Below are positions 21,711-32,947 of a stretch of 64,000 nucleotides of DNA, piece by piece. The notes under the pieces are model-generated. The model had not been told where the DNA came from, searched no databases, and was given only the letters and a program-made list of their open reading frames with translations. Within the stretch, counting starts at the first letter, position 1; every line of letters starts with the position of its first letter. This DNA is from Paragordius varius. Taxonomy: Eukaryota > Nematomorpha. The position numbers were made by a program, and so were the translations under genes. Location: positions 12,958,001 through 13,022,000 of the forward strand of contig OZ176051.1 in assembly GCA_964247055.1 (NCBI GenBank). Reading direction: 5' to 3'.

Positions 21711-22332
21711 ATATTGATTGCAATGGTACAGCATATATTTTGGTTATATTTTTCAATGTATATTAATATATAATGTAAATTTAGTTATAAATAAATAAGA
21801 GGGAAGAGCTATTTGAGAGTTTGTAATTAACTTTTCTATTCCTTAAATGTTCTTACTTAAACAATGGTAAAAGCTGCATAGAAACGATAGGTTTAGTTTT
21901 AACCCTTATAAATATTTTATGTTGTGGTCCATAATATCATATAGCGTGTGTTGTGATAATTAAACTAAAAGAAACTTTAAAATAGGCTTTTAGGCAAACA
22001 ATTATATTAAATCTCCAGTTTGTAAATGTTGACGACATTTGAATAATTAATGGCTAAATACAAGGTTACAAGAGTCCCCTTTTAAGTGTGGAAATTGAGT
22101 TATTTTTTGGATAAAGGCTAACTCGATACTAAATTGGCTAATATTTATAACTTATGTAATATTAAACGTCCACAAAGTTTGATTCACATATTTTAGAATT
22201 AATGCAGATAAACATTCCTTAGAAATACTATTTGTATAATCATATTAAGTTTAAATAAAACTTAAACTTTGTTTTGGACATGTTTACAAAATTTAAAAAT
22301 GTAATACACCGTCAAGTTTAGTGCTGATATGC
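21711..22332. other. Intergenic, no gene seen
   Basis: AT-rich; no recognised repeat or exon. Confidence 0.4.
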
Positions 22333-22608
22333 CAATTACAATTCAAATTCAGCCTTGAACAATTCAAATTCACCCTTGAACAATTCAAATTCTCCCTAGA
22401 ACAATTCAAATTCACCCTAATATTATGTGTTTTCGAACTAATATAACTCAGTACTAATGTGAAATTGGCTTAATTTATTATTTTTTAGTATAATAATTTT
22501 AAACCAAATTCTTTTTTTAAAAATATATAAAAATATAGGTAATTTTTTTTACAAAACAAATAATTATTATAGGGTGTTTGAATTGTTCAAGGGTGATTTG
22601 AAGTTATA
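22333..22608. mobile_element. MITE family C with internal tandem 22-mers, copy 1
   Basis: The left end holds four near-exact iterations of a 21-22 nt unit, AATTCAAATTCACCCTTGAAC. The right end carries two in inverted orientation ('GAATTGTTCAAGGGTGATTTG'). The core is AT-rich. Other copies are at 38547, 45988 and 54833. Confidence 0.75.
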
Positions 22609-24670
22609 ACTATATTTTGCCATCTAATTTTTCTCACATAAAACAATTCATTATGTTACTTCGGTTCTTTAAGTAAGTTACAATGGAATAAAGTAATTAT
22701 TTACTATGACATCATATATAAATCAATGATGATTCTTGCCAAAATTAAGAGAGGAAATTTTAAGCAATAGAGTTATAATTTACGAGAATTCATAATATCA
22801 ATGAATGCAATAGATTTTTGGGTCAACATAATTTTAAAAAGAATTAACAATCTCATCCCAATAAGCTGATAACTAATATAAAAAAGTTTTATAATTTTAT
22901 TACAAAATTTACTTATTTACTAACTTGCTTGTTTGCATACAGATTAGATTCTTAAAATAAAATGGCCATTTTTACACACATGGCAAAAAAATAAATTGCC
23001 ATGAAAACTATAAAACATCGTAAAGAAAGAACAGACTTAGCACATTAGAGATTCGTTTAACATTAACAATGAGAAAAATGCTTAAAGTTTAAATACAAGA
23101 GATTTCTTGCTAAATTACATTACATTATAATTGCTTTTTATTTTATCACCCAGTTAAGAAATAAAACAAATTTGAAGCATTTTACTATATAATTACGTTG
23201 CCATGTTGGACCAGTTTAAACCTAATGAAAAAATGATTATATCCATCACATAAAAAATGACTTTGCTAAAAATTTTGTGACAAACAACTAATATAAGCGC
23301 TAACAGATGTGCGAATTCCCTGCGGTAAATCAAAGAAAACCTAAATAAGACATTAGCGCGTTGAAAACGAATTTTATTTGTCTTATATTATACTAAAATA
23401 GAGTTTATTGGTAAAGAAATTTCCACAAAGTATCATTAGTTTTGAATTAGAAGCCATATAAATGAGGTGGGCAAGAGGCATTCTAAAAATGAGCACTCTC
23501 AAAGGGATATTACTCAAATGTCAAATAGGCTGTTTAAGTTGAAATGGGTTGTACACAGTTTTTGTAACTTTTAAATTTTTAAAACGATATAACCAAAATA
23601 TGAGATATGAATATAAAAAAAGTGTTTTTACGCCATCATAATCTTACAAACTAATTTGATTCTACTTAACGGCTTATTTGCATAGCCCTGAGTAAGCATA
23701 TATTCAAAAAATAACGAAAGACTCGTTATTAATATACAGACAAATTTACCTTTAATAGCGATTGAATAAAATAATCTCCAAAATTTATATTACAAAGAAT
23801 CAAAATAGAGGTCATTGATTGTTTTGGATATCACGTAAATTCGATTCAATATAGAATATCATTCAAACTTTTGGATAAAAAAAGTTAAAATTGTCACGAC
23901 AAATCTATATTTGTGCTGAAATAATTTATAAACTCTTCCATTTTTATTTAAAAATTTTGAGATTTAATAATATATAAATAAAGATATAAAAATAATTTTT
24001 GGTTAAAGATTAAAAAATTGATTTTTGACTAGGCAACGTATAATTGATTGATATCAGCAATAATATTTTTTTTGTTAACAAACGATGATTGCTAAAAAAA
24101 CCAAAAAACAATATTCAATATAAAGCAGAAAAAAGTATTCCTAAAATATTTATTATGTTGTTTTTTATTATATATTTACCTTTTAAAATTTCGAAAACTG
24201 TAATGTTAAATTCATCTTTTTCAAGTTAAATATATATGTTTTTGTTAAAATTGATTGTGGTTTCAAAAAAAAGATATTTTTAAAAGCCACACACAATGTA
24301 ATTTAATATGGCAAAACAGCATATGCAAATTTTCTACATTTTTTTCCAATAAAATTTTTTTATTATTGTTTAAAAATTTAAGTTATATTATATGTAAAAA
24401 GAAAAAAATACATTAGAATACAATTATATACCTATTATTATTGTTAACCAAAGTAAATTAATTTGGGCATGTAACAAAGGAAATTAAAAATAAATTTTAT
24501 TGTATTTAATAAATACACCGATACTCTTGGTGCCCCAATTACATATAACCTTGGAATACATAAAAAATTTGCGAATACGTGCATTCCACTTATTTTGGGC
24601 AAAAAATTTCATATTTATAAATGAATAAAAAAGCGTTTTATGCGTCAGAAAATATATGAAGTTTGGAATA
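22609..24670. other. Two kilobases of AT-rich DNA, no gene seen
   Basis: No coding signal, no repeat family shared with the rest of the window, and no structured terminus that I can identify. Confidence 0.4.
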
Positions 24671-24957
24671 TACAGTATGCATTTAATGGTTGCTTATTTC
24701 AGACGATAGTTGGAAATTCGAAACACAGTAGTGTATGGAAAAAACAACATAATGTTGAACAACCAATTATTTCTTTTCTTGCATTATTTTGTTTACAGCA
24801 TGCATATGCATATAGTTGGGCCATTCGCAACACAGTAGTGTACGAAAAAAACAACGAAATGTGCAATAAACAATTTTTTCCTTACTTTTTTCTATACACT
24901 ACTATGTTGCGAATTGCCCAACTATAGAATAAGTAACCATTAAAATGTACACTGTAT
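24671..24957. mobile_element. MITE family B, copy 1, with internal duplication
   Basis: Ends are TACAGTATGCATTTAATGGT and an inverted 'ACCATTAAAATGTACACTGTA'. Inside, the 'TTGG..ATTCGAAACACAGTAGTGTA' block is present twice in direct orientation (about 24708 and 24816) and once inverted near 24895, so this copy looks like a MITE with a second partial copy inside it. The 95-codon frame here is repeat sequence. Confidence 0.7.
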
Positions 24958-25722
24958 TACTTTAAACATTTCATTGTTTTTTCCCTTAAATTACTGTTTT
25001 GTCAATTGACCTACTCCAACTATAATGTGAATAAGTCAGCATTTGAATGCATATGGACAAAAAATTATAATTTTTAATTTTCATTTTTGGGCTAGTGAAA
25101 CATCCAGTAAATATTGAAATTATACAGAAATAAAGAAAATATTTTTCCTTAAATGAGAACCATATTTTGTTAAGCCTTTTTTTATAACACACACATTTGT
25201 GTTGCATAGTAATAGATACGAATAAGCTTATTTAGCTTTTGTCTGTCTAATTTGAATTTTTACTGTACCAGCTTTTAATATGGCAAAATTTGGGGTCATA
25301 ATCATAATACAAATTAATAAAACGTTGGGGTATCTTTGAAAGTTTTTATATATAATTACAAAAAGCTTTTGTTTCAATAAGCTAATTCAAAGCATAATCA
25401 GAGTGAAATAATACCAATGTAAAAATTTGTTTATTTATTCCATGAATATTTTAAAAAGTAATTAAGGTAAGCCAACCTTTTAAGCTTATTTATACAAAAG
25501 AAATAAAAATTTAAATTCCTTATTCTTTAAATACTTTTAAATCGCTAATTCAACAGGTTATAAATGTATATTATGGTAGATGTTTTAGATTAAATTTTCA
25601 CAATACTTTATTCATGTCAAGATAAATAAAAGGTCCATACTTACTTTCAATACAAAGGTTGTGAATGCATGCAATGTTCAAATATACAAACATCATAAAT
25701 AATTTTGCGACCATTTATTTTT
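24958..25722. other. Intergenic, no gene seen
   Basis: AT-rich. A short family E-like piece ('AATCGCTAATTCAACAGG', 'TGTATATTATGGTAG') lies at about 25540-25580. Confidence 0.4.
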
Positions 25723-25910
25723 ACAGTATGAGTAAGTTTATATTGCTAGAAAGTTCTTAATTATTACCAAATAGCATATGAAGAGAATTATTATTTGCTA
25801 ATAATGTTAAAAAGTGCAAAAAATACTATAAGCCAATAATACTGGCCTTTGTTATATATGATATTAAGCAATGATTAGTACATTTTAGCAATGTATACTT
25901 ACTCATACTG
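25723..25910. mobile_element. Palindromic MITE, family A, copy 2
   Basis: ACAGTATGAGTAAG...ACTTACTCATACTG, 188 bp, with the same hairpin organisation as the 19101 copy. Confidence 0.75.
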
Positions 25911-26825
25911 CAAAGCTTATGGATATGCTAATGTATTTTTATTCGAGTTATTTAAATAAATTTATAATTCCATGTTTGATAATTTGAAAGTAAATAAATT
26001 ATTTAGTTATGTAAGGATAATTGGTTTCCATATAAAGTTATTTTACGATTTGAGATGAGCTAATAAATGTGTTTTGCTTCAACGATAAGACTTTTTGTGT
26101 CATCAACAAAAAAACGATTATGTAAATTTTAAATTTTTTTTTCACCAAGAGTGAAACTTTGCTAACTTTAGTTTACAAAAATAGTTTATCATTTTTTTCG
26201 ATGATATATTACTCAAAGATACATATATTTATAAATTCCAAATAATATATAATATAATGGAATATGTGAGAAAATGATTGATTTTAATTCATATATATAT
26301 AGATGCACAATACAAATATGGATCTTTGAGACTTTATTTCAAACATATCAAAAGAATGACTTCCTTTTATAGAGCATACAGACAAAAAAATCTTATTTTT
26401 TAGCTCAGATTTATTTTTTTACCTAAAATGTATCAGTATAATCCCTAATCAATATTATATCTTTTCTTAAATGATACTGCAAAATATATATATAGTAACT
26501 TTTAATATTTTTAAACAAATCAATTTTCTCTTTTTTTCAACACTTTTATCAATCTATCGATTGCCATTCAAAACACGATGGTAAAGTTTAAGAGGATGGT
26601 TTTACAAACTTTGCTTGTAGGGATAAGAAATTTATAGGAATAAGCAAATTGAGTAATGATGTTAATTAATTGATTGGATATTAATATTTATACTGATAAT
26701 TTTTTTATACAAGTTTAGTTTGGAATATATTAAACCCCTAATTATCTTTTAATTAATATATATATTTATTTTAAATAAAGCTGTATCATGTCTATGACTA
26801 CATCTGTAATAATAAATGTTTAACT
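25911..26825. other. Intergenic, no gene seen
   Basis: AT-rich; nothing recognised. Confidence 0.4.
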
Positions 26826-27174
26826 AATAAAAAGTTTTTAGATGTATAAGTCAATCCCTTTTTAATTAAAAATATTTATCGGCTATGATGAAGGCGACTG
26901 CCTCTCTCTATAAAATATGAAACAATTTAAATTTTGAAAAAAATCTATAATCTTTAACTAAGATTTTATAGAAACCCTAACTATATGATTTTAGGCTATT
27001 TATATATTGAACATATCTCCTAAAATATAATATCTATTTTATCATTATTTTTTGAATTATCCTTAATTATCCTTAGTTTTTACTTTTTGCCCGATTTCTC
27101 TTTATATTTCAAAAACTAGTTCGTCAACAAATTAAAATTCTTGTTGAAAAAAATTAACCCTTTTTTTGACACAG
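26826..27174. repeat. Half of foldback family H
   Basis: Contains 'GAAACCCTAACTATATGATT', 'TTAGGCTATTTATATATTGA' and 'TTGCCCGATTTC', and ends 'TTTTTGACACAGT' next to a TA run. This matches the right arm of the complete foldback at 32948-34132; the other arm is absent. Confidence 0.6.
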
Positions 27175-27195
27175 TATATATATATATATATATAT
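27175..27195. repeat. (TA)n microsatellite
   Basis: About ten TA dinucleotides directly beside the family H terminus. This fits insertion at a TA target. Confidence 0.8.
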
Positions 27196-27933
27196 GACAT
27201 CTAATATTTGCACACCTTTACAACAAACACTCAGAAGCGCGGAGATGTCAGAATGATATATAAAACACAATAAATATTTTGTAAAAAATATTATTTATTA
27301 TTTCAAAAAAATATTTATGAAAATAATATTAAAAAAATTAAACTAAACATTTTGATTTTTTTAAAAAAGTTGTATTTATAAAATAATATACTTTTTACCT
27401 TTATCATTATTATAGAATGGTGATGATGAACATTTTATGAATTATTAATAATTTTATTTTGATTTGTAATTTGTTATCGGATCTTTATAAAGCCTATTGG
27501 CAATTAGGAATTCCCCTTATATAATATTGTATTAATCTATCTAAAAAAAATTTTCATAATTTTATAATTATAAATTTATAATTTTCAAAACAAGGGGACT
27601 TTCTCTAACATTTTTTTTTGTTTTATTTTCCTACTATTGACCAAATAAATAAGTGATCAATATTTTAATAAAAGTATAATAAAAATAAAAATCATTATAT
27701 AAATATTATTATGCAAAAAATATATAAAAAATTACGTGTTTTTAGCCAAAACAATTTAATTTATTATATATATTTAATAAAATGATTAAATTTTTTTATT
27801 ATTTATCTTCTGAAGGTAAAAACCAATTTTGGTTAAAAGATCATTTGCATTTTTCTGAAAAATGGAATTACCAATAATATAGTTACATATCCATTAATCT
27901 TAATTTATTTAGATTAATATTATAACTAAATTA
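27196..27933. other. Extremely AT-rich intergenic DNA, no gene seen
   Basis: Nothing recognised. Confidence 0.4.
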
Positions 27934-28125
27934 GAGTGTGAGTAAGTATACATTGCTAGAAAGTTATTAATTACTCCCAAATAGTAAATACAACAAAGGG
28001 CAGTATTGTTGGCTGATAGCTATTTTTTTCCCTTTTTACTATTATAAGCCAATAATACTGCCCTGTGTTATATTTACTATTTGGCAATAATTAATAAATT
28101 CTAACAATGTATACTTACTCAGACT
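27934..28125. mobile_element. Palindromic MITE, family A, copy 3
   Basis: AGAGTGTGAGTAAGTATACA...GTATACTTACTCAGACT, 192 bp. It lies three bases from a family B copy with the same CAGTATG-type tip. Confidence 0.75.
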
Positions 28126-28128
28126 ATA

Positions 28129-28310
28129 TACAGTATGCATTTTGGTGTTTATTTCACACTATAGTAGGGCAATTCGCAACACAACAGTAGTAGTGTATGG
28201 AAAAAACAACAAAAGCTGAATAAACAATGATTTCCTTTCTTTTTTCCATATACGCCTGTGTTGCGAATCGCCCAACTAGAAATAAGCAGCCATTAAATTG
28301 CATACTGTAT
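28129..28310. mobile_element. MITE family B, copy 2
   Basis: TACAGTATGCATTTTGGTGT...AATTGCATACTGTA. The internal inverted pair 'GGGCAATTCGCAACACA' / 'TGTGTTGCGAATCGCCC' is well kept. Confidence 0.75.
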
Positions 28311-29379
28311 TATTTATATGAGAGTGAGAGAGAGAATGGGCTTTTTATTTTTTTATTCTAAAATCTACAATAGTGGTCATTTTAGATTTAGGCTGTTCAA
28401 GTATAAATAATATAAAAATAAAATATAATTACGAATTGTAGGGTAAAAACATTTTATATCTACCTGTTATATTGATAATTGAATAATAATTTAGGTATCT
28501 TTATAGGCTATATTTATAACTATGAGTTATTGTGAAAAAAATTAAATTATGATTTCCTATTATAATTAAGGGTTTTTATACGACATTTTAATAATTACAA
28601 AATATTCTTTGAAATGGATTATAGAATAATATCACATTTTCATGGAAAAAATTGCAATCACAGAATCACTCAAGAGTATTAAACAAATAAAAAAATTGAT
28701 GAAAAATCAAAGTGCTTTTCTATAAAAGTTTAAGTTTGGTTGGTGTTATATAAATGAAGTATATCACTTATATAAATTGTATTTAAAAAAATTTCAAGTG
28801 TCAAAATCAACATGATTTGACAAATAGCTGAGCTAAAAAATGGTTTACGCATAAAATTAACGATCTAGCATATATTATTATTATTTAGGCGTATTAGGAA
28901 TAATTATCTCCTAGATATATATATAAATATAATATATACAATGATACTTTCTCAAAACACTTGAAAAAAATTAAGTGTAAGATGATTTAAAAACACTTCT
29001 CTCCATTTGCTTTTTTCGTTAAATTTGTTCTTGTAACAAATCTCTAGGGATTACTCATTCTGTGATTAAATTAATGATAACACTGCTCAACAAGGTTTTG
29101 CACCACCCCATTATTTTTGCATTTTCTGATACCTAATGGCTTGGAAAGGCCAAAACAAAAAAGAAAATTGAGGCCACCAATAAGATTTTTCCGAAATTTA
29201 ATTTTAAAATTTGTATTTAATTTAAAAATAACATTCATTCCTCGTGTACATATGTTTAAATATTCAAACGAACAAGTCGCTACAAGTAATATTCCATGCA
29301 TGAATAACAAAATTCTAGGCATTAAATAAGATACTAAACAAGCTAAGAGCCAAAGTATTAAAAATCTAAAAGGGGCTTA
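28311..29379. other. Intergenic, no gene seen
   Basis: Frames at 29071-29329 on both strands overlap each other, lie next to family G-like 'CATTTTCTGATACCTAATGG', and show no family resemblance. Confidence 0.4.
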
Positions 29380-29490
29380 TGTATAGTGTGATAGATCCGG
29401 GCGGCTGCACAAGCTCTGCCTATCCCCCAAGCGATCCAATTATGCCAGATATGGCAAAGATAACAATAAGTAATCGTAAAGCCCGATAAA
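29380..29490. other. GC-richer island of unknown nature
   Basis: About 110 bp of conspicuously higher GC ('GATCCGGGCGGCTGCACAAG', 'TATCCCCCAAGCGATCC'). On the minus strand one frame gives a membrane-like stretch (RALRLLIVIFAISGIIGSLG) ending in a stop, with no GT donor nearby. It could be an exon relic or part of an unknown repeat. I cannot assign it. Confidence 0.3.
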
Positions 29491-30497
29491 GAGACTTGCA
29501 AGCAAAATCCAGGCAAATTGACATGTCAAATTAACCAATTCACAGAATAAAGTTAGATAAATTCTACAATTAAATTGAATAAAAAGATTAGATAAATACA
29601 AATGGTCCAATCCAATAATAGTAAATTCTACTAAAAGTGGCTACACAACATCCATCTGAAATTAAAAATACAAAACAACCAATAATTTTAAAAAATAAAG
29701 TATATTCACTAGGTATAAATAAAAAATTTTTTGTAAGAACCAACTCAAGGAAAAAAGCCTAATAAGTACTCGAAAGAACGAAAACTAACAAAAAAAATAT
29801 AGCCTATCTGAAAGCCGAAGGTTTAAACCATAGAATGCCTTTTTTAGTATTTTTTAAAAAATTTTTTATACGTATTAAAAATTCACTTGAAAGAAAAAGA
29901 CTAAATTTTGACGTTTAAGTCCGTACTATTTTTTTCTCTCTGATATTTAAATGACATATTTTTACTCAAAAGATAGAGTTTAAAACGCTTTATTAAATGA
30001 TATTAAGTTTATAATATAATAACATTTTATTATAAAGTTATATTTAATTTTCTCTCGATTTTCTCTTGTTTTTGAAAAATTGAAAAACCTATAATATTTC
30101 AAAATTCTGATTGGGAGGATCAAAAATTTTTCCACATTCGGTTTTAAAACACTGAAATAAGTCATAATTTAAAAGTTTGAGTGGTGGTGCTCAAAAATGT
30201 CCAAATTTGTCGACTAGTGTAATTAAAAGCGCAATTCCTAATATCATCATCCGAGAATTTAAACATATAAAAAAAGAGTTGTGATAATTTTAAGAAAATT
30301 AAAATGTATCATTACTTATTATCATCAATTCTTAGAATACAAGGTTAAATTATATTAACAAATACGAATAAAAATGTGATAATAAATAATTTTTTGCTCA
30401 AGATGGATAGTCAAATGTTTAAAATTTTAATGTCGAGTTTTCAGCTGGGTGTTATAGGTTTTGTTTAAAAAATCAATTAATAGATTAATGGCCTTTT
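29491..30497. other. Intergenic, no gene seen
   Basis: AT-rich; nothing recognised. Confidence 0.4.
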
Positions 30498-30970
30498 TTA
30501 ACACTTCTTAACGTTTTCACTTTTGTCCGCGATGACATATTGGGGTATTTTATATTTCATGTTAATAAACTACTGCTTTTAAAGTTACTAGTTATTATAG
30601 TAATATAACATTGTAGATATAAAAGTTATTTTGCTTTTTCGCAACTTATAGAGTCATTTGGACAGCTCCAAACGATAGAAATAAACAGCTGATTTTAAAA
30701 ACTATAAATATCAAGTTTTGTAATGCAACCTGAAAAGTAAAACTAAAGTTATTATTTACATTTCTTGACCATAACATATATTTATTTTATTTGCCTATTA
30801 TAGCGATTTGAAAAAAAATAAAGAAAAAAATGGCGGCAAAAACGTTTGAGATGAATATTTTTTATATAAAGAAAGAATATTTTCGGAAAATCCTAAGTAC
30901 TTTAAAAGATATTCTAATTTCAAATCGCCCAGGAATATAAAACTATCCAAAATCATGCAGTGTTAACATA
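30498..30970. mobile_element. MITE family E, copy with TTAA-CACTT left end
   Basis: Begins TTAA-CACTTCTTAACG and continues 'CATATTGGGGTATTTTATAT', 'CAGCTCCAAACGATAGAAAT' and 'ATGGCGGCAAAAACGTTTGA'. The first nine bases are the same as those of family D, implying that the same transposase moved both. Confidence 0.65.
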
Positions 30971-31499
30971 AATTTATTAAGCTTGCGACATGATAATATC
31001 TAAATTTATGTTTTAATTGACGGGTATATAGGATAAAATGACAAATAAAACCCAAGAATTCCATTTTATTTAAAAATAAAGGGCTTATCAAATGTATTTA
31101 GGCATCATTGATGAAAAAATTGTAAAAATAAACAATCATACATGTACACTAGGGCTTCGAACGGGACACCCCGTTCTAGTTCCACTACTTCCTTACGTGC
31201 CACCTCAGTTCCGGCTCCGAAATTTCAGGAACTACACCGGTTTTATTTTCAAAATTTTAGAAACTGCCTTCTGGTTTCAGTTTCGATTCCATTAGGTTCT
31301 TAAAAATAAAGTTTATTGTTTGAATTATTATATAATTGATTGTATGATAAATTTTTTTCATTTTTCAACGATAATACATCATAATTATAAAATTTGTTGT
31401 TAAAAAAATTGATCGTGTGATACACTTTTTTCTTGTATCCGATTGAAACGGAATTATTATATTGATAATTTTATTTGTACCTTTAACACTTGAAGATAA
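30971..31499. other. Intergenic with low-complexity GC patch
   Basis: A GC-richer patch at 31150-31260 ('CGGGACACCCCGTTCTAGTT', 'CAGTTCCGGCTCCG') resembles the 'GGTTCC/CCGGAA' runs at 32340-32440 and 55410-55490. It is likely a dispersed low-complexity repeat and not coding. Confidence 0.35.
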
Positions 31500-31865
31500 C
31501 TGCAAAAACAATTATTTACGTAGTTTCTCACTTGTTGTTGTTGCTTAGGTCGATTCCGACTAACTGCACATCGAAAATAAATCTTCTCCATTCATTGCGA
31601 ATACCGGATCTGGTGTTTAGTTTGGATAGTAATTGGTTGGTTTCTTTGATGATGTTTTCAATTAACGTCGTCTTCTTCCTCTTTTACGAGCACCACTCAC
31701 TTTTCCCAACATCAGTCACTTTTCAAGTGAGTTAAATCTCATAATATGGCCGAAAAAGGATAGTTTTTGCCGTATTAGGCTGACTAGTAATGACATTTCC
31801 GGATTAATTTTATTTAAAATAGTGGCATTAGGAATTTTGTCTGTCCTTTATTTGGCAAATACTTC
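31500..31865 (-). mobile_element. LINE fragment, reverse-transcriptase 3' end (minus)
   Basis: Read on the minus strand, it encodes the usual C-terminal tail of an endonuclease/reverse-transcriptase LINE: an ATLNKIN-type segment, RQKL followed by FFGHIMR, then the Lys/Arg-rich KRGRRR patch and SGIRNEWRRFIF. It is interrupted by stops. The tail closely matches the plus-strand copy at 32520-32890, forming an imperfect inverted pair about 1.3 kb across. Confidence 0.6.
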
Positions 31866-32060
31866 AGAAATAAAACGAAGAATTGCCATCGCAAAAGCAG
31901 TTACATTCAAATATAACAAGATTTGGACGTTACATACATATTAATAACCAAAATTAGATTAATCACAACAGCTTTCCCCGATTCCTGCGAAGCTGGACAC
32001 TGAAATATGACGAGCGACTAATAAATTCTTCCTCACTTACTAATTGATAAATCTGGTAAA
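31866..32060 (+). mobile_element. LINE fragment (plus), RT region
   Basis: Plus-strand peptides SEIKRRIAIAKAVTFKYNKI and, near 32000, WTLKYDERL match the region just upstream of the LINE C-terminal tail ('RRIAxAKxAF...ETWTL..'). It is broken and diverged. A GC-rich 'CAGTGGTACTTAAACCGCGG' beginning at 32126, just after it, looks like a hAT-type terminus. Confidence 0.45.
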
Positions 32061-32519
32061 AACCATAAATTATAGCGTTTAAAATCACTTACGCATAACG
32101 GAAATGGATGAGCCTCACTATATATCAGTGGTACTTAAACCGCGGCCTACGGGCTGCATAAGGCCCTATTATTTTTTCTGTCCATAGTTTTTGCAAAATG
32201 AATTTTTATCGTGTAAGGTTGCATAGCGGTACATGTTGCGACTTAAACATTGTAAGAAAGATTTTCAGATTTGATAAGTAATTAATATACAAACCTTCAA
32301 TGAAAATCATATGAAAGTCAGGAACGAAAATGGAGCCGAAAATGTAAAAAACCGGTGTACGAACCGCTAAATGTTTAGGAACCACCTGTTTTGGTTCCCG
32401 AACCGGAAGCTTTGATAAGAACAGTTTCGTATCCTGTGAAATAATAGCACTTTGATCCAGATAAACTGTTAATTACATCATAAATAATACTAAGATTTGT
32501 TGTCAAAAATTATAGCATC

Positions 32520-32890
32520 GTAAGGATCTGAAAAAATATGACGAACGACTAAAAAAATTCTTTCGAATTATAGGTTCGGAGGGAACTTCTGCAAAATAAT
32601 GGACACACAAAAATTCTAACGCCACTATTTATAAAATTAATCAGGAAATGTCACTACTGGGCAGCCTAATACGACAAAAATCCTTTTTTGGACACATTAT
32701 GAGATCTAACTCACTTGAAAAGCCACTGATTCTGGGAAAAATGAATGGTGCTCTTAAAAGAGAAAGAAGACGAAGTTAATAGAAAACATCCTTAATGAAA
32801 CACCAATCACTATCCAAACGAAACGCCAGATCCGGTATTCGCAATGAATAAAGATGTTGTATTTTCAATGTTGCACGGAATCCACCTTAG
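32520..32890 (+). mobile_element. LINE fragment (plus), RT C-terminal tail
   Basis: Reads NSNATIYKINQEMSLL, then IRQKSFFGHIMRSNSLEK and GALKRERRRS before two stops. 'NARSGIRNE' follows in the same region. This tail is characteristic of non-LTR retrotransposons; the clade is not decided. It starts with a second copy of the 'AAATATGACGAACGACTAA' segment found at 32005, so two LINE relics abut here. Confidence 0.6.
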
Positions 32891-32947
32891 CAACAACAAC
32901 AAGGATTTTTTTTCTTTTACAGTCGTCACATATATATATATATATAT

